Below the pieces are notes generated by a model. That model saw nothing but the letters and a program-made list of their open reading frames with translations, ran no database searches and had not been told where the DNA came from. Both the position numbers and the translations under genes were made by a program. DNA of 64,000 bases. Origin: Nakamurella leprariae (lineage in GTDB: Bacteria; Actinomycetota; Actinomycetes; Mycobacteriales; Nakamurellaceae). The DNA is taken from assembly GCF_016918035.1 (NCBI RefSeq), contig NZ_JAERWK010000021.1, forward strand, positions 140,484 through 204,483, read 5' to 3'. How positions within the stretch are numbered: position 1 is the first letter of the stretch; the number at the start of each line of letters is the position of its first letter. Of this stretch, positions 1 through 10,376 are shown one piece after another.

Positions 1-41
1 CGCTGCAGCGCGTAGTCCACGAGGGCTCGCTGCGTGCGCAT
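1..41 (-). CDS. DUF5318 family protein, N-terminal fragment
   Basis: Only the first 13 codons lie in the window (MRTQRALVDYALQ), read leftwards from an ATG at 41-39. The opening resembles the start of actinobacterial DUF5318 proteins, and the neighbours agree: in Mycobacterium tuberculosis the DUF5318 gene (Rv0049) also sits beside a PadR regulator and ino1. The family is small, has no assigned function to my knowledge, and the rest of the protein lies outside the window. A GAGG directly abuts the ATG, which is too close for a good ribosome binding site, so the exact start is open. The identification rests on a short match plus synteny. Confidence 0.5.
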   Translation of the reverse strand, partial: MRTQRALVDYALQ

Positions 42-197
42 CCTCAGGAGGGTACGCCCGGGGTCTGCGGCCCGGCCGGGTGGCTGACCGACGGGATGCA
101 CCGCCTCCGGCCTGCGCATCTGCCGTCGCGTCGCCCTGGTTCCACCGGCGACCGACCACCACCGGAGCACGGACGGACCGGCACCGGCGTGGTCGCC

Positions 198-220
198 GGA
201 TGTATCGGAGCGACATATCA
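198..220. promoter_or_regulatory. candidate PadR operator (imperfect inverted repeat)
   Basis: GGATGTATCG and CGACATATCA flank a GAG centre; 7 of 10 positions are complementary, and the site carries the ATGT...ACAT elements common in PadR-family operators. It lies 56 bp upstream of the padR start, in the 234-bp gap shared with the divergent DUF5318 gene, as expected for an autoregulator. Confidence 0.4.
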
Positions 221-275
221 TGGGCGCCACTCGACCGGGTCCGTCCGGCCGGGCAGCCGCTCGGGAGGAGGTCCG

Positions 276-881
276 GTGGTCCGTGCGACGTCGTCCATCT
301 ACGAGCTGGCCGTGCTGGCCGCCCTGGCCGAGAGCCCAGCCCACGGCTACCAGTTGCGCATCCGGCTGCGGGACGACCTGGGCCTGGTCCGGTCGATCTC
401 GTTCGGCTCGCTCTACCCGTTGTTGCACCGGCTGCAACAGGCCGGGCTGGTGGCCAGCGCCTCCGGTCCGGCCGAACCGGACCCGGCGGCGGACAGCGCC
501 CGACTCACCCGGGCCGATCGCCGCTCCCGGGTGACCTACCGGATCACCGGCGACGGTGAGGCACAGTTGGCCGGCCTGCTCGCCGACGCCGGCCCGCACG
601 CGTTCTCCGACGACGAGTTCGGCATCCGGCTGGCCCTGTTCGGCCGGTTGACGCCGGAGGCCCGGATGCGGGTCCTGGAGGGACGCCGCCGCCGCGTCCA
701 GGCCGAGCGCGACGGTCGTCGCACCGCGGCCAGCCGGGCCGCGGAACGGCTCGACGGCACCGGCCTCGGCGCCGCCGCGGAGTTCCTCCGCCTGGGCCTG
801 GAGGCCAGCGACCGCGAGGTCCGCTGGCTCGACGAGCTCATCGCCCGGGAGCGCACCAGCGCTGCCGGCAGCCCCGGCTGA
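276..881 (+). CDS. PadR family transcriptional regulator
   Basis: A 201-residue DNA-binding regulator. The N-terminal winged helix-turn-helix (about residues 5-75) shows the PadR hallmarks: the LAVLAALAESPAHGYQL helix, then SFGSLYPLLHRLQQAGLV. The C-terminal half (about 110-195) is a helical PadR_C-type dimerisation region. I chose the GTG at 276 because AGGAGG precedes it by a few bases and because it puts the protein start directly before the conserved domain; in-frame extension upstream is low-complexity and not protein-like. The next gene is ino1 in the same direction, as in mycobacteria. The effector is unknown; a candidate operator lies at 198-220. Confidence 0.9.
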   Translation: MVRATSSIYELAVLAALAESPAHGYQLRIRLRDDLGLVRSISFGSLYPLLHRLQQAGLVASASGPAEPDPAADSARLTRADRRSRVTYRITGDGEAQLAGLLADAGPHAFSDDEFGIRLALFGRLTPEARMRVLEGRRRRVQAERDGRRTAASRAAERLDGTGLGAAAEFLRLGLEASDREVRWLDELIARERTSAAGSPG

Positions 882-980
882 GGCGTCGCCGACCGGTCGG
901 CGGTCTCACCTCGATGCCGGGATCCCGCCCCTCAGCCCTCACACTCGACAGCAGTACCCGGAAGCAGAAGGAGATCCTTG

Positions 981-2087
981 GTGTCATCCACCGCTACCCG
1001 ACGATCCGATCGGGCCATTCGCGTCGCCATCGTCGGGGTCGGGAACTGCGCGTCGTCCCTGGTCCAGGGCGTGCAGTACTACAAGGACGCTGATCCGGCG
1101 AGCACCGTCCCCGGCCTCATGCACGTCCAGTTCGGCGACTACCACGTCAGCGACCTGGAGTTCGTCGCCGCGTTCGACGTCGACGCCAAGAAGGTCGGGT
1201 TCGACCTGGCCGAGGCGATCAACGCCAGCGAGAACAACACCATCACCATCGCCGAGGTGCCGCCGACCGGCGTGACCGTGCAGCGCGGTGCGACGCTGGA
1301 CGGGCTCGGCAAGTACTACCAGCAGACGATCGCCGAGGCCGACGCCGAGCCGGTGGACGTGGCCGCCGCGCTGCGCGCCGCCGAGGTCGACGTCGTCGTC
1401 TGCTACCTGCCGGTGGGGTCCGAGGACGCCGCCAGGTACTACGCGCAGGCGGCCATCGACGCCGGGTGCGCCTTCGTGAACGCGCTGCCCGTGTTCATCG
1501 CCGGCACCCCGGAGTGGGCCGAGAAGTTCCGCGCCGCCGGCCTGCCCATCGTCGGTGACGACATCAAGTCGCAGGTCGGCGCGACCATCACCCACCGGGT
1601 GCTGGCCAAGCTGTTCGAGGACCGGGGCGTCGTCCTGGACCGCACCATGCAGCTGAACGTCGGCGGCAACATGGACTTCATGAACATGCTCGAGCGTGAG
1701 CGGCTCGAGTCCAAGAAGATCTCCAAGACGCAGGCCGTCACCTCTCAGGTGCGGCACGACCTCGGCAAGGACAACGTCCACATCGGTCCGAGCGACTACG
1801 TGGCCTGGCTGGACGACCGCAAGTGGGCGTACGTCCGCCTGGAGGGCCGCGCCTTCGGTGACGTGCCGCTGAACCTGGAGTACAAGCTCGAGGTGTGGGA
1901 CTCGCCGAACTCTGCCGGCGTCATCATCGACGCGGTGCGCGCGGCGAAGATCGCCAAGGACCGCGGGCTGGGCGGCCCGCTGCTGTCGGCGTCGTCGTAC
2001 TTCATGAAGTCGCCGCCGGTGCAGTACTCCGACGAGGAGGCGCGGGTCAACGTCGAGCGCTTCATCGCGGGCGAGCTGAACGACTGA
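981..2087 (+). CDS. ino1: inositol-3-phosphate synthase
   Basis: Converts D-glucose 6-phosphate to 1D-myo-inositol 3-phosphate with NAD, the first step to phosphatidylinositol, mycothiol and inositol-containing glycolipids. The 368 residues match the actinobacterial enzyme (about 360-370). Visible features are the NAD-binding loop [12 protein letters not shown] near residue 14, the conserved [12 protein letters not shown] segment, [26 protein letters not shown] and the C-terminal [24 protein letters not shown] at 981 is preferred over the TTG at 978 because the AAGGAG at 968-973 is then 7 bases away. The M20 amidohydrolase begins on the base after the stop codon, so the two are probably co-transcribed. 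Confidence 0.95.
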   Translation: MSSTATRRSDRAIRVAIVGVGNCASSLVQGVQYYKDADPASTVPGLMHVQFGDYHVSDLEFVAAFDVDAKKVGFDLAEAINASENNTITIAEVPPTGVTVQRGATLDGLGKYYQQTIAEADAEPVDVAAALRAAEVDVVVCYLPVGSEDAARYYAQAAIDAGCAFVNALPVFIAGTPEWAEKFRAAGLPIVGDDIKSQVGATITHRVLAKLFEDRGVVLDRTMQLNVGGNMDFMNMLERERLESKKISKTQAVTSQVRHDLGKDNVHIGPSDYVAWLDDRKWAYVRLEGRAFGDVPLNLEYKLEVWDSPNSAGVIIDAVRAAKIAKDRGLGGPLLSASSYFMKSPPVQYSDEEARVNVERFIAGELND

Positions 2088-3296
2088 ATGGGGATGACCG
2101 GGGCTGACGTCCGGATCGACGCCCCGGGCGCCCTGGACCCGGCGGACGTCGGGACCCGCGTCGAGGCGGCGGTGCGGGCCGTCTCGACCGACCTCACCAT
2201 GCTGGCCACAGCGCTGGCGGCCGACCCGGAGCTCGCGTTCGACGAGCACCGGGCGGCCGCCGCGGCGACCGCCCTGCTGGAGCACGCCGGGTTCACGGTG
2301 GACCGGGGCGTCGGGGGCCTGGCCACGGCGTTCCGGGCCACCGCCGGCAGCGGGTCGCTCGTCGTCGCGTTCTGCGCCGAGTACGACGCCCTGCCCGAGA
2401 TCGGGCACGGCTGTGGGCACCCGCTCATCGCCGGATCCTCGCTCGGGGCGGCGATCGGACTGGCCGCGGTGGCCGGCCAGCTCGACGTGACCGTGCAGGT
2501 CATCGGCTGCCCGGCCGAGGAGCACGGCGGCGGCAAGGCGGTGCTGCTGGAGCGGGGTGTCTTCGACGGCGTGCACGCCGCGCTGATGGTGCATCCGGCG
2601 CCGGAGGAGTTCTCGGCCAATCCGGTGGGCACCACCTCGCAAGCGGCCGGGCGGTTCCGGGCCGTGTTCACCGGACAGGCGGCGCACGCGGCCGCCGCCC
2701 CGCACCTGGGCCGCAACGCCATGGACGCGGCGACGCTGGCCGGGGTGGCCATCGGGCTGCTCCGGCAGCAGCTGGCGGACGGGCTGCGGGTGTCCGCGTA
2801 CGTGGTCTCCGGCGGTGCGGCGACGAACATCATCTCGGACCGGGCCGTGGTCGACTTCGAGTGCCGCGCCCTGCTGCTCGAGGACTACCTGGAGCTGGAG
2901 CGCCGGGTCCGGTTGTGCTTCGACGCGGCCGCGCTGGCCACCGAGACGACGGTCGCGATCACCGAGACCGAACCCCGGTACGAGCCGCTGCGCCAGCACG
3001 AGGGGCTCGGCGCGCTGTGGTCGTCGGCGATCGGCGAGCTCGGTCACCCGGTGCACCGGGCGCCGCTGCCCGGGCTGGCGTCCACCGACATGGGCAACGT
3101 CTCGCAGCGCATCCCCAGCCTGCACCCGTGGCTGCCGCTGCCCGGGGTGCAGGCGGTCATCCACTCCCGGGACTTCGCCGCGCAGGCCGCGACCCCGTCG
3201 GCCCATCGGGCCATGCTGGACGCGGCGGTGGCGCTGGCCCGGACGGCGGCGGGCGCCGCAGCCGACCCGCAGCTGCGGGTCGAACTGCAGGGCTGA
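2088..3296 (+). CDS. M20 family amidohydrolase / metallopeptidase
   Basis: A 402-residue zinc-dependent hydrolase of the M20 (AbgB/hippurate hydrolase-like) group, acting on acylated amino acids or dipeptide-like amides. Metal-site motifs are visible: HGCGHPL near residue 106, the catalytic PAEEHGGGK near 142-150, and MVHPAPEE near 167. A lid/dimerisation domain follows (about 185-295), and the final His-bearing segment is near the C-terminus. It starts immediately after the ino1 stop (TGA then ATG), and a second in-frame ATG lies at 2094. The substrate cannot be read from the sequence. Its stop is 10 bp from the convergent response-regulator stop; the gap holds a short CTGACCGG/CCGGTTCAG hairpin. 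Confidence 0.85.
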   Translation: MGMTGADVRIDAPGALDPADVGTRVEAAVRAVSTDLTMLATALAADPELAFDEHRAAAAATALLEHAGFTVDRGVGGLATAFRATAGSGSLVVAFCAEYDALPEIGHGCGHPLIAGSSLGAAIGLAAVAGQLDVTVQVIGCPAEEHGGGKAVLLERGVFDGVHAALMVHPAPEEFSANPVGTTSQAAGRFRAVFTGQAAHAAAAPHLGRNAMDAATLAGVAIGLLRQQLADGLRVSAYVVSGGAATNIISDRAVVDFECRALLLEDYLELERRVRLCFDAAALATETTVAITETEPRYEPLRQHEGLGALWSSAIGELGHPVHRAPLPGLASTDMGNVSQRIPSLHPWLPLPGVQAVIHSRDFAAQAATPSAHRAMLDAAVALARTAAGAAADPQLRVELQG

Positions 3297-3306
3297 CCGG
3301 CCCGGT

Positions 3307-4011
3307 TCAGTCGGTGCCGGCCAGCCCGGTCTCGTAGGCGAGCACGACCAGCCCGACCCGGTCGCGCACGTCCAGCTTGGCCAGCAGCCGGCCCACGTGC
3401 GTCTTCACCGTCGCCTCGGCCAGCACCAGCCGGTCGGCGATCTCGGTGTTGGACGCGCCGGTGGCGATCAGCGCCAGCACCTCCCGTTCCCGGGCGGTGA
3501 GCACGTCGAGGCGCTGGTCGGGGACCGGGCCTGACGCGGTCGGGCTGGGCAGGGTGTGGCTGAACTGCTCGATCAGCCGGCGGGTCGCGCTCGGGGCGAC
3601 CACCGCGTCGCCGGCGGCGACCGAGCGGATCGCGCCGAGCAGCTCGTCCGGCCGGGCGTCCTTCAGCAGGAAGCCACTGGCCCCGGCCCGCAGCGCCGCC
3701 CACACGTACTCGTCCAGGTCGAACGTGGTCAGCATCAGCACCCTCGGCGCGACCGGCCGGGCCAGCACCTGCGCGCAGGCCTGCACCCCGTCCATCCCCG
3801 GCATCCGCACGTCCATCAGCACCACGTCGACCCCGGGATCACCCCCGTCGGCCAGCCGTCCGGTGAGGGCGACGGCCTCGATGCCGGTCCCGGCCTCCCC
3901 CACCACGACCATGTCCGGCTGTGCGTCGATGAGCATGCGGAAGCCCGAGCGGACCAGGTGCTGGTCGTCGATCAGGGCGACCCGGATCCCCACCGCACCC
4001 GAGGCGGTCAC
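3307..4011 (-). CDS. NarL/LuxR-type response regulator
   Basis: A 234-residue two-component response regulator. The receiver domain (about 8-130) has the acidic pair DD at 15-16, the phospho-acceptor Asp67 in VVLMDVRMPGMDG, and LKDARP with the conserved Lys. The C-terminal LuxR helix-turn-helix (about 168-230) contains LTAREREVLALIATGASNTE and ATVKTHVGRLLAKL. The start is a GTG whose bases overlap the stop codon of the upstream histidine kinase (4 bp), so the pair is translationally coupled. The divergent ABC exporter next door is the likely target. Confidence 0.93.
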   Translation of the reverse strand: MTASGAVGIRVALIDDQHLVRSGFRMLIDAQPDMVVVGEAGTGIEAVALTGRLADGGDPGVDVVLMDVRMPGMDGVQACAQVLARPVAPRVLMLTTFDLDEYVWAALRAGASGFLLKDARPDELLGAIRSVAAGDAVVAPSATRRLIEQFSHTLPSPTASGPVPDQRLDVLTAREREVLALIATGASNTEIADRLVLAEATVKTHVGRLLAKLDVRDRVGLVVLAYETGLAGTD

Positions 4012-5276
4012 CGGCGACCCGCCCCGACCGGCCCGACCGACGTCGGGACCGGCAGTTCGGCCACCACCTGGAACCCGCCGCCGACCCGCGGCGCCGCCTG
4101 CACCGTCCCGCCCTGCAGCACCACCCGCTCCCGCATGCCGGTCAGGCCGTGCCCGCCCTGGTCGAGCGGCTGCCCGGCCCCCCAGGCCGCCGCGCCACGC
4201 CCGTCGTCGGTGACCACCACCAGCAGCCGGGACGGGGTGGCCGCGACCCGGACGTCCACCGACGGGTCCGGACCGGCGTGCTTGAGCACGTTGGTGAGCG
4301 ACTCCTGGACCACCCGGTAGACGGTCAGGCCCAGACCGGCCGGCACCTCGGGCACCGGATCCGGCAACGTGAGGGTGACGTCCAGACCGGTCCGGCGCAC
4401 CTGGGCGACCAGGTCGGGGATGTCGGTCAGCTGCGGCATCGGTGCGAACCCCGCGTCCGCCGGCCCGCTGCCGCGACCGTCCCGCTCGGCGGCGCCGTCC
4501 GGATCCAGGTCCCCGCCGGTGCGCAGGACCCCGATCATCCGCCGCATCTCGGCCAGCGCCTCGCGGCCGGTGTCGGCGATGGTGGCCAGCGCGGCCGGGG
4601 CCACCGACGGGTCCACCTCCGACGCCGCCGCGGCCCCGTCCGCCTGCACGATCACCACGGACAGGGAGTGGGCCACGATGTCGTGCAGCTCCCGGGCGAT
4701 GCGGGCGCGCTCGGCGGCCGCGCTGACCTGCAGTCGCTGCTGGTGCTCGCGTTCCAGCAGCACCGTCCGCTCCCGCGCCGCGGCCAGCTGGTCGGCCGTG
4801 CGCTCGCGTCGTTCCCGTTGCCAGCGCCCCAGCACCAGGGCGGCAGTCACCGCGATCACGCCCACGGCGATGCCCAGCACCAGCACGGACGGGTCGTTCC
4901 GACCGAACCAGCGCAGCCCGGCCAGCACCGACCCGACGACGGCGGTGGCGGCGGTGGCCAGGCCCCAGCGCCGGTCGGCGATGTGAGCGGCCGCGGTGTG
5001 CACCGCCACCAGCACGACCAGGTCGGCCATCAGCGGTCGGGACAGCAACAACACCTGGAGCAGGCAGATCGCCGCGGTCACCCCGACCATGGCCTCGGGC
5101 GCGGCCCGCCGGAACAGCAGCGGCAGCAGCAGCGCCACGGTCATCAGCAGCTCGACGGCGGTCGGCTCCCCGGACTGTCCCAGCGTGGGCGCCGACAGCA
5201 CGAACAGTGCGAGCGCAAGCAGGGCGTCCGGCAGGGTGCGGTGCTCGCCGAACCACCGGGACCACCGCTCGACCAT
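4008..5276 (-). CDS. sensor histidine kinase (HisKA_3 family)
   Basis: A 422-residue membrane sensor kinase. The first ~150 residues hold four to six hydrophobic segments with little extracytoplasmic sequence, the pattern of intramembrane-sensing kinases. A coiled segment follows, then the HisKA_3 box ERARIARELHDIVAHSLSVV with phospho-acceptor His near 198, and a HATPase_c domain ending in DDGRGAAAWGAGQPL and GHGLTGMRERV. I chose the ATG at 5276 because the upstream in-frame extension is charged and unlike the family. It overlaps the response regulator by 4 bp. The organisation matches systems that regulate a neighbouring envelope ABC transporter; the signal is unknown. Confidence 0.9.
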   Translation of the reverse strand: MVERWSRWFGEHRTLPDALLALALFVLSAPTLGQSGEPTAVELLMTVALLLPLLFRRAAPEAMVGVTAAICLLQVLLLSRPLMADLVVLVAVHTAAAHIADRRWGLATAATAVVGSVLAGLRWFGRNDPSVLVLGIAVGVIAVTAALVLGRWQRERRERTADQLAAARERTVLLEREHQQRLQVSAAAERARIARELHDIVAHSLSVVIVQADGAAAASEVDPSVAPAALATIADTGREALAEMRRMIGVLRTGGDLDPDGAAERDGRGSGPADAGFAPMPQLTDIPDLVAQVRRTGLDVTLTLPDPVPEVPAGLGLTVYRVVQESLTNVLKHAGPDPSVDVRVAATPSRLLVVVTDDGRGAAAWGAGQPLDQGGHGLTGMRERVVLQGGTVQAAPRVGGGFQVVAELPVPTSVGPVGAGRR

Positions 5277-5369
5277 CCCCGCAGGGTAGGTCTCCGGGAC
5301 GGTCCCGGGCACGGCCCGGCGCTCCGCGGAGCACAAGTCCCGACCCCGGTCGGACTCCGCCCGCCGCAG

Positions 5370-5387
5370 GTGCGACCCCGGTCGCAC
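5370..5387. promoter_or_regulatory. candidate operator between kinase and ABC exporter
   Basis: GTGCGACC-CC-GGTCGCAC is a perfect 8-bp inverted repeat in the 242-bp divergent gap (5277-5518). It could bind the adjacent LuxR-type regulator. A TAGCGT -10-like hexamer for the exporter lies downstream at 5475-5480. No binding data exist here; the role is inferred from position and symmetry. Confidence 0.35.
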
Positions 5388-5518
5388 GCCGCGGACCTCC
5401 GGTCCACCCGCAGCGGGACCGTCCGGCCGGCGAAGACCCGACCGGCATCCGATGTCCCGATCGCGTCCGGTCCATAGCGTCGACGCCGGTCCTGATCACC
5501 GATCCCGAGGAGCCGTCC

Positions 5519-6336
<818 letters not shown>

Positions 6337-6340
<4 letters not shown>

Positions 6341-8871
6341 GCGGCCGGTCCACCGGGACGGCCACCGGCCGGGCGCTGGCGCAGCTGCGGGCCACCCCGT
6401 CACGGTTCGTCGCGGTGACGCTGGCCGTGCTGCTCGGCGTCGGCTTCGTCGCCACCATCGTGGTGTTCACCGGCACCTTCTCCGCCGGACTCCGCGCCTC
6501 GGTCGGCGCCGAGTACGCCCGCGGCGATGTCGTGGTGTCCGACGACACCGGCGCCGCCGACGACGCGGAGCGGCTGGCCACGGTGACCGCCACCCCCGGC
6601 GTCGCGGCGGCCGCACTGCTGGACCGGGTGTACGCCGAGTTCCGCGCCCCGGCCGCGCAGGGCTTCCTGCGGGTCAACGGGTTCATCGAGGACGACCGGC
6701 TGAGCTGGCTGGACCTGCAGGACGGACGCGCCCCGGTCGGACCCGGCGAGGTGCTGGTCGACCGGGTCACCGCGGACCGGACCTCGCTGACCGTCGGCGA
6801 CGTCGTCGCGCTGACCGTTCCGGGCCACGACGACGGGACCGAGGTGATCGAGGACCGGACGGCCGATGCCACCGTGGTCGGCATCGCCGACAGCTCGGCC
6901 TCCGCGCTGGCCGGCGCCTCGCTGCAGGCGTGGGGTGGCCCAGCGCTGTCCGACGCGCTCGAGCCCGACAGGACCGGGTCGCGGATCGTGGTGGCCGCCG
7001 TCCCCGGCACCGACGTCGGGTCGCTCATCGCCACCCTGCAGCAGGAGCTGGGCCCGGACGCGATGGTCCGGACCAGCGCCGAGGAGGGCGATGCCGCCGT
7101 CGCGTCGATGAGCAGCGACGCAGACGCCATCACCACCGTGCTGCTCGGTTTCGCCGCGGTGGCGGCGGTGGCGGCGGCGATCGTCATCGCCAACACCTTC
7201 ACCATCCTGGTCACCCAGCGGGCCCGGGCGGTGGCGCTGCTGCGCTGCGTCGGGGCCACCACCACGCAGGTGCGCCGGCAGGTGCTCGCCGAGGCCGCGG
7301 TGCTCGGGGTGATCGGCTCGCTGGCCGGCGTCGCGGTCGGCATCGGACTCGGCGCGCTGGCCGCCCGGCTGTTCGACCTGGACGCCGGCGGACTGGCGGC
7401 GGATCCGGTGGCGCTGGCCGCGGCGTTCGGCGGCGGCGTGATGCTGACCATCGTGGCGGCCGCGGTGCCGGCCGGCCGCGCGGCCCGGATCGCCCCGCTG
7501 GCCGCGCTGCGCACCGTCCCGGACGGGGCCGACCAGCGGCCGCGCCGGATCCGGTCGGTGCTGGCCGGGCTGCTGACCCTGGGCGGCGCCGCGCTCCTCG
7601 GACTGGGGGTGGCCACCCCGTCGCTGCTCGTCGCCCTGCCCGGGGGGATGGCCGCCGCGATCGGGCTGCTGCTGTTCACCCCGTGGTTCCTGCCGCCGCT
7701 GCTGCGGCTGCTCGGCGGCGTCGGCCGGCTCGTCGGCACCCCGGGCTCGCTCGCCGTGGCCAACAGCACCCGGCACCCGCGCCGGGCCGCGGCCGCCGCC
7801 GTCGGCCTCATGCTCGGCGTCGGGCTGATCGTCACGTTGCAGGTCGGCGCGGAGACCGCCCGCGCCTCGATGGACCGGTCGCTGGCCGACCGCTACCCGG
7901 TCGACGCGACGCTCACCGCGCTGGATCCCGCCGACCCCGACCTGCCGGCCGACCTGGCCGCGCGGGTGGCGGCCGTCCCGGGTGTCACGGACGTCGTCGC
8001 CCTGCCGGGCACCGTCGGCGCCCTGGCCGAACTCCCGGACCAGGGCGAGGTCACCGTTCTGGGCGCCGACCCGGCCGCGGTGCCGTCCCCGCTGGCCACC
8101 GACGACGGCACCCTGCTGGTCCCGGACTGGCTCGTCGATCCCTTGTACGGCCAGCTCAGTGCCGGACAGACGGTGACGCTGCAGACCCCGGACGGATCCC
8201 GCTCGTTCACGGTGGCCGCCGCTCCCGTCGACGCGCTCGGCGCCACGTCCATCACGTTCGTGACCACCGCGGCCGCGGTCACCGCGCTGACCGGCGCCGC
8301 CGGCGCCGACGCGGCGATGGCGGTGTGGGCGTCGATCCCGGAGCTGGACGATCTGGACCGGGCGACCGCGGCCCTCCAGGAGCTGTCGGTCGGCGAGGCC
8401 GGGGCCGGACTGCTGCTGGGCGGAGGGGCGCCGGAGCGGGCGGCGCTGCACGAGGCGCTCGGACAGATGCTGCTGCTGGCCACCGGTCTGCTGGCGGTGG
8501 CGGTGATCATCGCGCTGGTCGGGATCGGCAACACGCTGAGCCTGTCGGTGCTGGAGCGCACCCGCGAGTCGGCGCTGCTGCGGGCGCTGGGCCTGCGGCG
8601 CGGGCAGCTGGCCCTGATGCTGCTCATCGAGGCGGTGTTGCTGGCCGTGGCCGGGACCGTGGTGGGCGTGCTGGCCGGCGTCGGCTTCGGCTGGGCCGGG
8701 GTGGCGGCCAGCCTCGGGGAGACCGGCGGGGAGCTGGTGCTGTCGATGCCGTGGGGTCAGCTGGCCGGGGTGCTCGGTCTGGCCGTGCTGGCCGGGATCC
8801 TGGCCGCGGTGCTGCCCGCGCGCCGGGCCACCCGGACCGCTCCGGTGACCGCGCTGGCCGACCTGGGCTGA
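6337..8871 (+). CDS. FtsX-like ABC transporter permease
   Basis: An 844-residue permease with duplicated MacB/FtsX architecture: an N-terminal membrane helix (about 20-45), an extracellular MacB_PCD-like domain, and a first FtsX block with helices near 265-290, 320-345 and 365-385. A second helix cluster with a second periplasmic-type domain follows, then the last FtsX block ending in ARRATRTAPVTALADLG. Conserved ERTRESALLRALGLRR and QRARAVALLRCVGATT segments mark the cytoplasmic coupling loops. It starts with a GTG overlapping the ATPase stop (GTGA). With the ATPase it forms a complete transporter, probably controlled by the divergent two-component system. Confidence 0.92.
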
Positions 8872-8886
8872 GCGACCTGGACCGAC

Positions 8887-8920
8887 CCGGGTCAGCGACG
8901 CGACGGCGGCGCTGACCCGG
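8887..8920. terminator. stem-loop between convergent permease and DksA-like genes
   Basis: CCGGGTCAGCG and CGCTGACCCGG form a perfect 11-bp stem around a 12-base loop in the short gap between two convergent stop codons. No T-run follows on either strand, as is common in high-GC actinobacteria. Confidence 0.65.
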
Positions 8921-8934
8921 CTGACCGGTTCAGC

Positions 8935-9294
8935 TCACCGCTTCCCGGCGCACCGCACGCAGTGGGTGGCCGTCGGCAACGCCTCGAGCCGGCCTGACGC
9001 GATGGCGCTGCCACAGCGTTCGCAGACCCCGTACCGGCCGGCGTCCAGCCGGGTCAGCGCGGCCTCGACGTCACGCACCCGGTGCTGCGCAGCCCGGTGC
9101 CGACCGTCCAGCCGGGACCATTCGGCCGACAGCGGCGAGCCTTCGGGATCGTGCTCGTCGTCGTCGGACCGATCGAGGCGCAGTCGCCGGATCTCCTGCA
9201 GGGCTCGCTGCGTGTCCTGCAGCTCGACGGTCAGCTGGTCCCGCAGGCGCAGCAGCGTGTCTCGCGGGTCGGTCCCTGGATCCGGTGCCTGCAC
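8935..9294 (-). CDS. TraR/DksA family zinc-finger protein
   Basis: A 119-residue protein with a coiled-coil N-terminal half (LLRLRDQLTVELQDTQRAL) and a C-terminal four-cysteine zinc finger, CERCGSAI...THCVRC. DksA-family proteins insert the coiled coil into the RNA polymerase secondary channel; short actinobacterial members are often annotated only as zinc-finger proteins and may bind other partners. The start is a GTG at 9294 with GGAG about 7 bases upstream. Upstream in-frame sequence lacks coding character. The tip residues that define true DksA (DxxDxA) are not obvious, so a DksA-like transcription role is inference. Confidence 0.75.
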   Translation of the reverse strand: MQAPDPGTDPRDTLLRLRDQLTVELQDTQRALQEIRRLRLDRSDDDEHDPEGSPLSAEWSRLDGRHRAAQHRVRDVEAALTRLDAGRYGVCERCGSAIASGRLEALPTATHCVRCAGKR

Positions 9295-9426
9295 CGTGGT
9301 GCTCCCGTTCGTGGCGCGGTGGCTCGATCGGTCGGCGACAGGCCTGTCCGCTCGGCCACCTCGAGCATGCAGGACGATCCCGGGCGGCGGCGGGCGTGGT
9401 CGAGTCGTCGCGCAGAGGCTCCGGCC

Positions 9427-10329
9427 GTGGATCGACCTCGGCCTTCGGTGCTCGTGGCGCTCGTCGCGGTGATCGGCCTCGTCCTGGTCGCCGTCACGGT
9501 GCTGGAGCCGCGCGAGGACGCGGTGGTGGAGGGACGAGCGGTCGCCGAGGTGATCGCCGCACCGCCCCGCGTCGGTGACTGCGTGATGGGCGATGTCGCT
9601 GCCAGTGCCCAGGGGTTGCGCTCCCGTGCGTTGCCGGAACTGCCGGTCGAACCGTGCACCGGGCCCCGCGACGGCGAGGTGGTCGCCGTCACCGACGACT
9701 ACCCGGCACCCATCCCGTCTCCCGACGGACCGCCGATGCCAGGGGTCGAGGAGTGTCACGTCGAGGCATCGGCGTACCTCGGCTTCGACCGTGCTGACGC
9801 GGCGCCCTCCGACTGGGCGGAGTGGGCCGTGTTCGGGACCGAGCTGATCGGACCGGACGACCGGCAGGCGGCGACCGGACAGACGTGGGCCGCCTGCGTC
9901 GTCTTCGACATCACCTCGGAGGGGTACCCATCCGCGCTGTCCGGTTCCGTGCGCGACGTGATCCGTCGGCTCACCCCGGACACGGTGCGGTTCGCGGCGT
10001 GCCTCGACCGGTCCGGCGGCGCTCCGGTGAGCTGCACACGTCCCCACCGCGTCGAGATCTTCCGGACGGCCACGGTCCCCGCCGAGCCCGGCGCTGCCGC
10101 CCTCGACCGGGCGTGCCGCGACCTGGTCGCCGCAGCGACCTCGATGCCGGATCCGACTGCGGGAGGAGCGTTGACCATCGCGGCCGGCTCCGATGACCGT
10201 TCCGTCGTCAGCATCGAGGTCGGCGAGCTGGTGCGCTCCACCGACTGCTCGGTGACCGTCACCGATCCGGACCGGTTCCTGACCACCACGCTCCGTCACC
10301 GCGGAACGGCACCGCTGCCGCTGAGCTGA
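9427..10329 (+). CDS. membrane-anchored Cys-rich protein, septum-formation-like domains
   Basis: About 300 residues with one N-terminal hydrophobic helix (SVLVALVAVIGLVLVAVTVL) and an exported remainder. The body has two halves that each pair cysteines in a short pattern (RVGDC...VEPCTGPRDGEVVAV and RFAACLDRSGGAPVSCTRPHRVEIF), resembling the actinobacterial Septum_form domain in which C...C-x-x-x-H is repeated. I prefer the GTG at 9427, with GAGG 8 bases upstream, which puts the signal anchor at the N-terminus; an ATG at 9367 would add 20 residues. Family function is not firmly established. It is divergent from the DksA-like gene. Confidence 0.6.
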   Translation: MDRPRPSVLVALVAVIGLVLVAVTVLEPREDAVVEGRAVAEVIAAPPRVGDCVMGDVAASAQGLRSRALPELPVEPCTGPRDGEVVAVTDDYPAPIPSPDGPPMPGVEECHVEASAYLGFDRADAAPSDWAEWAVFGTELIGPDDRQAATGQTWAACVVFDITSEGYPSALSGSVRDVIRRLTPDTVRFAACLDRSGGAPVSCTRPHRVEIFRTATVPAEPGAAALDRACRDLVAAATSMPDPTAGGALTIAAGSDDRSVVSIEVGELVRSTDCSVTVTDPDRFLTTTLRHRGTAPLPLS

Positions 10330-10343
10330 CCACGGCCGGCCGC

Positions 10344-10372
10344 GGACCCGGTGGCGGATCCGAGTCGGGTCC
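10344..10372. terminator. stem-loop between convergent genes
   Basis: GGACCCG and CGGGTCC form a 7-bp stem with a 15-base loop in the 47-bp gap between the Cys-rich gene and the convergent SRPBCC gene. It probably serves both directions. Confidence 0.45.
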
Positions 10373-10376
10373 ACCG

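Noticed and set aside
984..3206. 740-codon open frame on the minus strand opposite ino1 and the M20 gene
   Set aside because: Shadow of high-GC coding sequence: composition is Arg/Gly/Val-rich with no domain, and both real genes opposite it are unmistakable.
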